5,449 bases of DNA from Sedimenticola sp. (lineage in GTDB: Bacteria > Pseudomonadota > Gammaproteobacteria > Chromatiales > Chromatiaceae): assembly GCA_027038775.1 (NCBI GenBank), contig JALWGP010000040.1:1-5449 (forward strand), written 5' to 3'. Both the position numbers and the translations under genes were made by a program. Positions 1 through 5,449 of the stretch are shown here, piece by piece (positions within the stretch are counted from its first letter, which is position 1; each line of letters opens with the position of its first letter). The notes under the pieces are model-generated. The model was not told the DNA's origin. It was given only the letters and a program-made list of their open reading frames with translations, and made no database searches.

Positions 1-66
1 TCCTCGGCGCCCTGCCGCTGTCGGTCTCCTCGCGGATGCGGATGTCCAGCGGCAGGGCGCCGAGGA
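1..66. repeat. Perfect 20-bp inverted repeat (fold-back) at the left edge, inside mrp
   Basis: Bases 1-20 are the exact reverse complement of 47-66, with a 26-base spacer. The 47-66 copy encodes the normal Mrp segment FLGALPL. The 1-20 copy makes Mrp read R-A-P-R directly after the DSG of its C-terminal motif, where the family normally continues with something like R/K-P-T-V. Switching from one arm to the other at the shared heptamer CAGCGGC (14-20 on the minus strand, 47-53 on the plus strand) would produce exactly this sequence. This looks like a template-switch chimera or an assembly fold-back rather than a biological repeat, but I cannot prove that here. Confidence 0.85.
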
Positions 67-964
67 AGTCCACGCCGTATTGCTCGGCCATGCTCTTGCC
101 GCCGCCCTCGCCGAAGATATGCTCCTCGTGGCCGCACTTGGAGCAGATGTGGATGCTCATGTTCTCCACGATGCCGAGCACCGGCACCTCCACCTTCTCG
201 AACATCTTGAAGCCCTTGCGCGCATCCAGCAGGGCGATGTCCTGGGGCGTGGTGACGATGATGGCGCCGGAAACGGGCACCTTCTGCGCCAGGGTGAGCT
301 GGGTGTCGCCGGTGCCCGGCGGCAGGTCGATGATGAGGTAGTCCAGGTCGGCCCAGTTGGTGTCGTTGAGCAGCTGCTCCAGCGCCTGGGTCACCATGGG
401 GCCGCGCCAGATCATGGGAGTCTCCTCGTCGATGAGGAAACCGATGGACATGGCCTGGAGGTGGTAGCTGTTCATGGGCTCCAGGGTCTGGCCGTCCTTG
501 GACTCGGGCTGGCCGGAGATGCCCAGCATGCGCGGCTGGGAGGGGCCGTAGATATCCGCGTCGAGGATACCCACGCGGGCGCCCTCCTGGGAGAGGGCCA
601 GGGCCAGGTTGACGGCGGTGGTGGACTTGCCCACGCCGCCCTTGCCCGAGGCCACGGCGATGATGTTCTTGATGTTGTCGATGGGCTTGAGGGACTTCTG
701 CACCGAGTGGGCGACGATCTTCCAGCTCAGGTCCACCTCGCAGTCGGTGACCCCCTCCACCTGCTTCACCGTATCACAGATGGCCTGCTTGATCTCCTCC
801 TCGACGCCCTTGGCGGGGAAGCCGAGCACCACCTTCAGCTTCACCTTGCCGCCATCGATCTCGATCTCCTTCATGCACTTGGCGCTGACGAGGTCCTTCT
901 CCATGTGGGGCTCGACGTAACCCTTGAGCGCCTCTTCGATCTTTTCACGAGTCACTTCCGACAT
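1..964 (-). CDS. mrp: Mrp/ApbC iron-sulfur cluster carrier ATPase, C-terminus missing at the left edge
   Basis: This is a P-loop ATPase of the Mrp/NBP35 (ParA/MinD-like) family. Family members bind and transfer Fe-S clusters to apoproteins in the cytosol. Translating the minus strand gives 321 codons before the edge. Residues 1-80 form a DUF59/MIP18-like domain that includes Cys29. The deviant Walker A motif GKGGVGKS is at 107-114, the switch region DADIYGPSQPRML at 135-147, and the Walker B segment LIIDLPPGTGD at 210-220. A CxxC (Cys274, Cys277) matches the family's cluster-binding pair. The ATG at 964 is supported by AGGAGA at 971-976 (minus strand), six bases upstream. Family members run to about 360 residues, so roughly 40 are missing. 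The last codons (R318-R321) are suspect because bases 1-20 are an inverted copy of 47-66. The gene is divergent from metG, as in E. coli. Its identity is secure; the 3' end is not. Confidence 0.96.
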   Translation of the reverse strand, partial: MSEVTREKIEEALKGYVEPHMEKDLVSAKCMKEIEIDGGKVKLKVVLGFPAKGVEEEIKQAICDTVKQVEGVTDCEVDLSWKIVAHSVQKSLKPIDNIKNIIAVASGKGGVGKSTTAVNLALALSQEGARVGILDADIYGPSQPRMLGISGQPESKDGQTLEPMNSYHLQAMSIGFLIDEETPMIWRGPMVTQALEQLLNDTNWADLDYLIIDLPPGTGDTQLTLAQKVPVSGAIIVTTPQDIALLDARKGFKMFEKVEVPVLGIVENMSIHICSKCGHEEHIFGEGGGKSMAEQYGVDFLGALPLDIRIREETDSGRAPR

Positions 965-1015
965 GCTCTTTCTCCTGCCTGTTGATGGCAATGGGAATCT
1001 GTTGCGATGGGCGCG

Positions 1016-1045
1016 ATTCTACACCATCGCCCGCCCTAAACCCAA
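1016..1045 (-). promoter_or_regulatory. Candidate sigma-70 promoter for mrp
   Basis: On the minus strand, TTGGGT (1040-1045) and TAGAAT (1016-1021) are separated by 18 bases. The -10 matches five of six consensus bases; the -35 keeps only the TTG. It would start transcription near 1010, giving a leader of about 46 bases before the mrp ATG at 964. This is inferred from sequence only. Confidence 0.4.
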
Positions 1046-1056
1046 CCAAAACACTC

Positions 1057-1086
1057 GGATATTATCCCCTTGAGCTGTGAGATAAT
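1057..1086 (+). promoter_or_regulatory. Candidate extended -10 promoter for metG, within a small dyad
   Basis: GATAAT at 1081-1086 is preceded by TG at 1078-1079, giving the extended -10 form TGnGATAAT; no good -35 lies 16-18 bases upstream. Transcription would begin near 1093, leaving a metG leader of about 215 bases. The -10 hexamer has an exact inverted copy, ATTATC, at 1061-1066. That copy lies within the short palindrome GGATA-T-TATCC (1057-1067). The dyad could be an operator or chance in this short AT-rich stretch. Confidence 0.4.
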
Positions 1087-1122
1087 GTGCCGCCTTGAAT
1101 CGGCAGCGGGCGGGGCGAATTC

Positions 1123-1145
1123 GGCGTTCGACCGGAGAGAACGCC
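1123..1145 (+). other. 7-bp hairpin in the metG leader
   Basis: GGCGTTC (1123-1129) pairs perfectly with GAACGCC (1139-1145) around a nine-base loop. It lies between the candidate metG promoter and the 106 bp palindromic element. No run of T follows, so it is not an intrinsic terminator. Its function is unknown. Confidence 0.45.
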
Positions 1146-1159
1146 CCCTGGGGCCCGGT

Positions 1160-1265
1160 GGGCTCGTCCGGGTCCCTTTCCACGGGACGCCGTAAACCCG
1201 TCCCTGGGGGCTTCACGGCGGCATCCATGCCGCCGAGACCCGTGGAAAGGGACCCGGACGAGCCC
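1160..1265. repeat. 106-bp palindromic element with perfect 27-bp inverted arms, MITE- or REP-like
   Basis: The left arm, 1160-1186 (starting GGGCTCGTCCGG), is the exact reverse complement of the right arm, 1239-1265 (ending CCGGACGAGCCC). The 52-base centre (1187-1238) holds a second palindrome at 1216-1235 with nine pairs around CC (eight if the loop is drawn as four bases). As RNA or single-stranded DNA the element would form one long stem carrying an internal hairpin. The hexamer GCCCGG occurs at 1153-1158 and 1262-1267. This could be a remnant of a target duplication, but the right copy overlaps the arm. The element has no coding capacity of its own and no T-run after either arm. The structure is certain. 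Whether it is a dispersed repeat, a non-autonomous mobile element or a regulatory leader cannot be told from one copy, and I recognise no named family. Confidence 0.8.
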
Positions 1266-1307
1266 GGCTGCCGGCTACTGGCTTCAACCCCCATATCCCG
1301 GAAAACC

Positions 1308-3323
1308 ATGAGAAAGATACTGGTCACCAGCGCCCTCCCCTACGCCAACGCCCCCCTCCACATCGGCCACATCGTGGAGTACACCCAGACCGACATCTGG
1401 GCCCGCTTCCAGAAGATGCGGGGCAATGAGTGCTGGTACATCTGCGCCGACGACGCCCACGGCACTCCCATCATGCTCCACGCCCGCCAGAAGGGCATCT
1501 CCCCCGCGGAGCTGGTGCAGCGCATGTCCGAGGAGCACCAGGCCGATTTCCGCGACTTCCGCATCGGCTTCGACAACTACCACAGCACCCACTCCGAGGA
1601 GAACCGTGAGCTGGCCGAGCTCATCTACCGGCGCAACCTCGAAGGCGGCCACATCGTCAGCCGCACCATCACCCAGCTCTACGACCCCGAGGAGGGCATG
1701 TTCCTGCCCGACCGTTTCATCAAGGGCGAGTGCCCCAGGTGCGGGGCCGCCGACCAGTACGGCGACTCCTGCGAGGCCTGCGGCGCCACCTACAGCCCCA
1801 CCGAGCTGAAGAACCCCTACTCGGTGGTCTCGGGCGCCAAGCCGGTGGAGAAGGAGACCGAGCACCTCTTCTTCCGGCTCCAGGACTTCGAGGAGATGCT
1901 GAAGGAGTGGACCCGCGGCGGTCATCTCCAGCCCGAGGTGGCCAACAAGCTGGACGAGTGGTTCGAGGCGGGCCTGCGCGAGTGGGACATCACCCGCGAC
2001 GCCCCCTACTTCGGCTTCGAGATCCCCGGCCACCCCGGCAAATACTTCTACGTCTGGCTCGACGCCCCCATCGGCTACATGGCCAGCTTCAAGAACCTTT
2101 GCGAAAAACAGGGGCTGGACTTCGACGACTACTGGGCCGAGGGCTCGGACGCCGAGCTCTACCACTTCATCGGCAAGGACATCATCTACTTCCACGCCCT
2201 CTTCTGGCCCGCCATGCTGGACGGCGCGGGCTTCCGCAAGCCCACCACCATCCACGCCCATGGCTTCCTCACGGTGAACGGGCAGAAGATGTCCAAGTCG
2301 CGCGGCAGCTTCATCCAGGCGCGCACTTATCTCACGCACCTGAACCCCGAGTACCTGCGCTACTACTTCGCCGCCAAGCTGGGCGCCGGCGTGGAGGACA
2401 TCGACCTCAACCTCGACGACTTCGTGCAGCGGGTCAACGCCGACCTGGTGGGCAAGGTGGTGAACATCGCCAGCCGCTGCGCCGGCTTCATCACCAAGCG
2501 CTTCGGCGGGCGCCTCTCGGCGGAACTGGCCGAGCCGGTCCTCTTCGACGAGTTCGTCGCCGCAGGCGAGGCCATCGCCGACCACTACGAGAAACGCGAG
2601 TTCAGCCGCGCCGTGCGCGAGATCATGAAGCTGGCCGACCGCGCCAACCAGTACATCGACGAGAAGCAGCCCTGGGTGGTGGCCAAGGAGGCCGGAAGCG
2701 AGGCGGAGCTCCAGGCCATCTGCTCCATGGGCCTCAACCTCTTCAAGGTACTCATCGGCTACCTGCGCCCCATCCTGCCTGGCACCGCGGAAAGCGCCGA
2801 GGCCTTCCTCAAGATCGACCCCCAGCAGTGGAACGACCTCGCCACCCCCCTGCTGGACCACGAGATCGGCAAGTTCAAGCCGCTGATGACCCGCGTCGAT
2901 CCCAAGAAGGTGGAGGCCATGGTGGAGGCATCAAAGGAGGACATGGCCGCGAAACCCCAGAAGCAGGAAGCCAAAAAAGAAGCCGGGGTCGAAACCATCC
3001 GCTACGACGACTTCGCCAGGGTGGACCTGCGTATCGCCCGCATCGCCAAGGCCGAGTTCGTGGAAGGCGCCGACAAGCTGCTGCGCCTCACGCTGGAGCT
3101 GGGCGAGGGCGAGACGCGCAACGTCTTCGCCGGCATCAAGGCCGCCTACCCGGAGCCGGAGAAGCTGGAGGGACGGCTCACGGTGATGGTGGCCAACCTC
3201 GCGCCGCGCAAGATGAAGTTCGGCGTCTCCGAGGGCATGGTACTGGCCGCGGGACCGGGGGGCAGGGAGATCTACCTGCTCTCGCCGGACGAGGGGGCGC
3301 AGCCCGGCATGAAGGTGAAATGA
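1308..3323 (+). CDS. metG: Methionine--tRNA ligase (methionyl-tRNA synthetase), complete
   Basis: This cytosolic class I synthetase charges tRNA-Met and initiator tRNA with methionine. At 671 residues it is close to E. coli MetG (677). The ATP-binding HIGH motif is at 18-21 (in [11 protein letters not shown]). A zinc knuckle in the connective domain has Cys142, Cys145, Cys155 and Cys158. KMSKS is at 327-331, followed by the helical anticodon-binding domain. A Lys/Glu/Ala-rich linker (about 545-562) leads to a C-terminal EMAPII-like OB-fold tRNA-binding and dimerisation domain (about 564-671, starting [13 protein letters not shown]). The ATG at 1308 is chosen because it places HIGH at the usual distance from the N-terminus. 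The frame stays open upstream to a TTG at 1095, but that stretch is the palindromic leader and resembles no MetG sequence. The Shine-Dalgarno is weak (GGAAAA just upstream). The gene is divergent from mrp and convergent with the next gene. Confidence 0.99.
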   Translation: MRKILVTSALPYANAPLHIGHIVEYTQTDIWARFQKMRGNECWYICADDAHGTPIMLHARQKGISPAELVQRMSEEHQADFRDFRIGFDNYHSTHSEENRELAELIYRRNLEGGHIVSRTITQLYDPEEGMFLPDRFIKGECPRCGAADQYGDSCEACGATYSPTELKNPYSVVSGAKPVEKETEHLFFRLQDFEEMLKEWTRGGHLQPEVANKLDEWFEAGLREWDITRDAPYFGFEIPGHPGKYFYVWLDAPIGYMASFKNLCEKQGLDFDDYWAEGSDAELYHFIGKDIIYFHALFWPAMLDGAGFRKPTTIHAHGFLTVNGQKMSKSRGSFIQARTYLTHLNPEYLRYYFAAKLGAGVEDIDLNLDDFVQRVNADLVGKVVNIASRCAGFITKRFGGRLSAELAEPVLFDEFVAAGEAIADHYEKREFSRAVREIMKLADRANQYIDEKQPWVVAKEAGSEAELQAICSMGLNLFKVLIGYLRPILPGTAESAEAFLKIDPQQWNDLATPLLDHEIGKFKPLMTRVDPKKVEAMVEASKEDMAAKPQKQEAKKEAGVETIRYDDFARVDLRIARIAKAEFVEGADKLLRLTLELGEGETRNVFAGIKAAYPEPEKLEGRLTVMVANLAPRKMKFGVSEGMVLAAGPGGREIYLLSPDEGAQPGMKVK

Positions 3324-3324
3324 G

Positions 3325-3337
3325 GGCCGCGGCGGCC
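3325..3337. terminator. Weak GC-only hairpin between the convergent genes metG and dgc
   Basis: The 20-base gap between the two stop codons holds GGCCG-CGG-CGGCC, a five-pair stem with a three-base loop. It is symmetric and could slow transcription from either side, but neither strand has a T-tract after it. I give it low weight as a terminator. Confidence 0.25.
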
Positions 3338-3343
3338 GTCCCG

Positions 3344-4534
3344 TCACCCCGCCTTCATCACGCGGTTGCGCCCTTCACGCTTGGCCAGGTAGAGGGCGCG
3401 GTCGGCCTGCCTGAGCAGGGCTCCGGGCTCCAGGTCGGCGGCCGGCACCAGGGTGGCGGCGCCGATGCTCACGGTCACCGTCTCGGCCACCCCCGAGGCC
3501 CCGTGCGCGATCGCCCTCTCCATCACCGCAGCGCGAAGCTGTTCGGCGAGGCGGACAGCCTGCTCCTCTTCGATCTCCGGCAGCAGGAGCACGAACTCCT
3601 CGCCACCGATACGGGCTGACAGGTCCCTGGGTCTGCGGGCGAACCCGGCGATGATGCCGGCCACGCGGCGCAGGCAGCGGTCCCCGGCGGGATGGCCATG
3701 GAGGTCGTTGTAGTCCTTGAAATGGTCGATGTCGATCATGAGCAGGCTCAACGGCCGCGCGCGCCTCCCCTGGCGGATCTGGGCGCGCCATTCCCGCTCC
3801 AGCTCTTCCATGAAGGCACGCCGGTTGGCGATGCCCGTCAGGTCGTCCACCCGGGCCAGCGCCTCCAGCTGGCGGTTGAGTTCCACCAGCCTGCGGTTGG
3901 CCGCCTCCAGCTGCAAGCGCTCTCCGTCCAGGTTGCGCTGCAGCAGAAACTGCTTGCGGGCGTCCAGCTCCAGCGAATAGCTGGCGCCCATGCCGGCCAG
4001 GATGGTGGAGACGAGAAAGAAGTGCCCGGAAATGACCTCTCTCACGGGCGTTTCCGGCCGCAGCAGGAACACCAGCACCTCGTAGCCGGCGAAAATGACG
4101 AGGCTGGCCAGGGTAGCCCAAAGAAAGCGCAGGCGAACGAAGGCGTGGGCGTAGAAGATGACCAGCATCAGGCCGGCGTAGTAGGCGTTGTAGCTGGTGG
4201 TCGGGATCTCGTGGATCATTCCCAGGGTGCCCAGCCCCACGAGGCTGGCGACCAGGCTGAGGACCGGCTGTACCCAGCGGTGGGAACGCAGGACGAACAG
4301 CAGGCCGAGGGTCACCACCAGGGGCGGCATGCAGAAGAGGTACCGCCACCACCAGAGGCGTTCGGCCACTTCGGGAAACAGCAACCTGTCGAGCACCCCG
4401 AAGAACGCGAACAGGATCGTGCCCACGCCCACGCCAAACCGGAAATAGGGCCTGAAGGCTTCGTCATAGTGAACCTGGAAGACGCGCTCCACCTGCGCGT
4501 CACTGAATTTCAGGTTCACTCCGGTATCGGTCAT
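3344..4534 (-). CDS. Membrane-bound diguanylate cyclase (six TM helices plus GGDEF)
   Basis: This 396-residue protein probably makes cyclic di-GMP from two GTP at the inner membrane. Hydrophobic segments lie at about 33-53, 63-82, 88-107, 114-133, 138-158 and 170-188. A charged, probably coiled-coil linker (about 190-229) leads to a GGDEF domain starting at DDLTGIANRRAF (230-241). The metal-site region MIDIDHFKDYND is at 266-277 and the signature GGEEF at 310-314, so the enzyme looks active. RPRD (301-304) sits five residues before it, the position of the inhibitory I-site (RxxD), so product inhibition is likely. I cannot assign the six-helix N-terminus to a named sensor family, and the signal is unknown. 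The ATG at 4534 is preferred because AAGGGG (4540-4545, minus strand) lies five bases upstream. A longer frame from 4657 would cover the msrB promoter region. The gene is divergent from msrBA. Confidence 0.93.
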   Translation of the reverse strand: MTDTGVNLKFSDAQVERVFQVHYDEAFRPYFRFGVGVGTILFAFFGVLDRLLFPEVAERLWWWRYLFCMPPLVVTLGLLFVLRSHRWVQPVLSLVASLVGLGTLGMIHEIPTTSYNAYYAGLMLVIFYAHAFVRLRFLWATLASLVIFAGYEVLVFLLRPETPVREVISGHFFLVSTILAGMGASYSLELDARKQFLLQRNLDGERLQLEAANRRLVELNRQLEALARVDDLTGIANRRAFMEELEREWRAQIRQGRRARPLSLLMIDIDHFKDYNDLHGHPAGDRCLRRVAGIIAGFARRPRDLSARIGGEEFVLLLPEIEEEQAVRLAEQLRAAVMERAIAHGASGVAETVTVSIGAATLVPAADLEPGALLRQADRALYLAKREGRNRVMKAG

Positions 4535-4558
4535 GGCATCCCCTTCCCCCTCGTTCCA

Positions 4559-4564
4559 GTATAG
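4559..4564 (-). promoter_or_regulatory. Candidate -10 element for the diguanylate cyclase gene
   Basis: On the minus strand TATACT (4559-4564) is preceded by C, giving CTATACT, the -10 form favoured by RpoS in E. coli. No recognisable -35 lies 17 bases upstream, which is tolerable for an RpoS-type promoter. Transcription would start about 20 bases before the ATG, leaving just enough leader for the ribosome site at 4540-4545. RpoS dependence is inference only. Confidence 0.35.
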
Positions 4565-4607
4565 AGCCAGCGTCGGCCATTTCCCATTGCCCCCACCGGT
4601 TTCCGGG

Positions 4608-4635
4608 TTGAACCCTCCGTTCCCTGGCCCACAAT
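4608..4635 (+). promoter_or_regulatory. Candidate sigma-70 promoter for msrBA
   Basis: TTGAAC (4608-4613) and CACAAT (4630-4635) are spaced by 16 bases. The -35 matches four of six consensus bases (TTGA) and the -10 matches four of six. Transcription would start near 4642, about 27 bases before the msrB start codon. No convincing operator half-sites are visible around it. Confidence 0.45.
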
Positions 4636-4657
4636 GTCCCTGCAGGCCCAACGACAC

Positions 4658-4662
4658 GGAGG
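4658..4662 (+). promoter_or_regulatory. Strong ribosome binding site that fixes the GTG start of msrB
   Basis: GGAGG lies six bases before the GTG at 4669. This near-ideal Shine-Dalgarno sequence supports a GTG start for MsrB, giving the N-terminus (f)M-I-R-Y-R-K-T-P. Confidence 0.8.
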
Positions 4663-4668
4663 TGTCCA

Positions 4669-5124
4669 GTGATTCGATACCGCAAGACTCCCGAGGCGGT
4701 GGCCGCCCTCACCCCCGAGCAGTTCCGCGTGACCCAGCGCAACGGTACCGAGGCGCCGGGCACCGGCGAATACCTCTATAACGAGGTGCCCGGCCTCTAC
4801 GTGGACGTGGTTTCCGGCGAGCCCCTCTTTTCCTCGGCGGACAAGTACGACTCCGGCTGCGGCTGGCCCGCTTTCACCCGCCCCATCGACCCGGAATTCG
4901 TGCGCCAGCTGCGCGACACCCGCCACGGCATGATCCGCACCGAGGTTCGCTCCACCTGTGGCGACAGCCACCTGGGCCACGTCTTTCCCGACGGTCCGCC
5001 GGATCGCGGCGGCCTGCGCTACTGCATCAACTCCGCCGCACTGCGCTTCATTCCGCTGGAGGAGATGGAGGCCGAGGGCTACGGCGAGTACATTCCGCTG
5101 GTGACGGGAAGGAAGGGCGCATGA
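4669..5124 (+). CDS. msrB: Peptide-methionine (R)-S-oxide reductase MsrB, zinc-less type
   Basis: This 151-residue enzyme reduces the R epimer of methionine sulfoxide in proteins, normally with thioredoxin as reductant. The fold signatures are [11 protein letters not shown] (58-68), [13 protein letters not shown] (98-110) and [12 protein letters not shown] (116-127). Cys119 is the expected catalytic cysteine. Cys64, in the GCGWP motif, is at the place of the recycling cysteine of the Neisseria-type MsrB. The two CxxC pairs that hold zinc in E. coli MsrB are absent: the first is replaced by YVDVVSG, the second by RSTCG. One extra cysteine, Cys97, lies in that second stretch. Without a signal peptide the protein should be cytosolic. 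It starts with GTG behind a strong ribosome site and shares an ATGA overlap with msrA, so the two are almost surely one operon. Confidence 0.97.
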   Translation: MIRYRKTPEAVAALTPEQFRVTQRNGTEAPGTGEYLYNEVPGLYVDVVSGEPLFSSADKYDSGCGWPAFTRPIDPEFVRQLRDTRHGMIRTEVRSTCGDSHLGHVFPDGPPDRGGLRYCINSAALRFIPLEEMEAEGYGEYIPLVTGRKGA

Positions 5125-5449
5125 GCATCCAGCGCGCAGTGCTCGCCGGCGGCTGCTTCTGGGGCATGCAGGAGCTGATCCGCAAGCTGCCCGGCGTGCT
5201 CCGCACCCGGGTGGGCTATACCGGCGGCGAGGTGCCCAACGCCACCTACCGTCACCATCCGGGCCACGCCGAGGCGGTGGAGGTGATCTTCGACGACGAG
5301 GTACTGCCCTATCGGCAACTGCTGACCTTCTTTTTCCGGATCCACGACCCCACCACGCCCGACCGCCAGGGCAACGACCTCGGCTCCTCCTACCGCAGCG
5401 AGATCTTCTACACCAGTGAAGAACAGAAGTGTACCGCCGAAGCGGTGAG
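5121..5449 (+). CDS. msrA: Peptide-methionine (S)-S-oxide reductase MsrA, 3' end beyond the window
   Basis: This enzyme reduces the S epimer of methionine sulfoxide, complementing MsrB. The 109 visible codons contain the catalytic motif GGCFWG (10-15, catalytic Cys12), then RVGYTGG (30-36), [16 protein letters not shown] (40-55) and [23 protein letters not shown] (71-93), all landmarks of the MsrA fold. The ATG at 5121 overlaps the msrB TGA by four bases, so translation is probably coupled; the purine stretch GGAAGG at 5111-5116 is a fair ribosome site. No signal peptide is seen. About a third or more of the usual length, including any C-terminal resolving cysteines, lies past the right edge, so the recycling mechanism cannot be judged. 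Confidence 0.97.
   Translation, partial: MSIQRAVLAGGCFWGMQELIRKLPGVLRTRVGYTGGEVPNATYRHHPGHAEAVEVIFDDEVLPYRQLLTFFFRIHDPTTPDRQGNDLGSSYRSEIFYTSEEQKCTAEAV

Noticed and set aside
80..985. 301-codon plus-strand frame opposite mrp
   Set aside because: It is antisense to a clearly recognisable Mrp with intact Walker motifs, and its composition is shadow-like.
1160..1265. Palindromic element as an intrinsic terminator or a CRISPR repeat
   Set aside because: There is no T-tract after either arm, and it is a single inverted pair rather than a series of spaced direct repeats.
1095..1307. In-frame 71-codon N-terminal extension of MetG from a TTG
   Set aside because: The extension is encoded largely by the palindromic element and would put HIGH far from the N-terminus. 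The ATG at 1308 gives the normal family start.
1261..1307. T-box or other known riboswitch just before metG
   Set aside because: No T-box consensus or other recognisable riboswitch core is visible, and T-boxes are not expected upstream of metG in proteobacteria.
1284..2861. 525-codon open frame on the minus strand opposite metG
   Set aside because: It is the antisense shadow of metG. Its low-complexity Gly/Val/Leu/Glu/Asp/His composition is typical of frames opposite GC3-rich genes, and metG is unambiguous.
1730..3619. 629-codon plus-strand frame overlapping metG and running past its stop
   Set aside because: It is extremely Arg/Pro/Gly-rich with no recognisable domain. It arises from the high GC of metG and of the antisense of the cyclase gene.
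3692..4564. 290-codon plus-strand frame opposite the diguanylate cyclase
   Set aside because: The minus strand encodes an intact GGDEF protein here. The plus-strand product is Gln/His/Glu-rich with no domain.
4535..4657. 41-codon N-terminal extension of the diguanylate cyclase
   Set aside because: It would cover the msrBA promoter region and start 12 bases from the msrB start codon. The ATG at 4534 has a good ribosome site, and the extension is Gly-rich without resemblance to a domain.

Overview
This 5.4 kb window is GC-rich bacterial DNA with a strong G/C bias at third codon positions. The gene content suggests a high-GC gammaproteobacterium. The divergent mrp (apbC)–metG pair is an arrangement known from gammaproteobacteria, including E. 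coli, and the protein sequences look proteobacterial. The genus cannot be named from sequence alone.

Layout, left to right. (1) 1-964, minus: mrp/apbC, an iron-sulfur cluster carrier ATPase. It lacks its C-terminus at the left edge, where the sequence folds back on itself. (2) 965-1307: a 343 bp divergent control region with plausible promoters for both flanking genes, a 7-bp hairpin, and a 106 bp element bounded by two perfect 27-bp inverted arms inside the metG leader. (3) 1308-3323, plus: metG, a complete methionyl-tRNA synthetase. (4) 3344-4534, minus: a membrane diguanylate cyclase with six predicted transmembrane helices and a GGDEF domain, convergent with metG across a 20 bp gap. (5) 4535-4668: a second divergent promoter region. 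(6) 4669-5124 and 5121-5449, plus: an msrB-msrA operon for repair of oxidised methionine, joined by an ATGA stop/start overlap. msrA runs off the right edge.

The genes are mostly housekeeping or stress functions: Fe-S cluster delivery (Mrp), methionine charging of tRNA (MetG), repair of methionine sulfoxide in proteins (MsrB and MsrA), and c-di-GMP signalling (the GGDEF protein). MetG and MsrAB both concern methionine, but they are separated by an opposed gene and nothing shows that they are co-regulated.

I see no evidence of a new multi-gene system. The points most worth a second look are the 106 bp palindromic element in the metG leader, the fold-back inverted repeat at the left edge (probably an assembly or amplification artefact that truncates mrp), the unclassified membrane sensor of the diguanylate cyclase, and a zinc-less MsrB with an extra cysteine.
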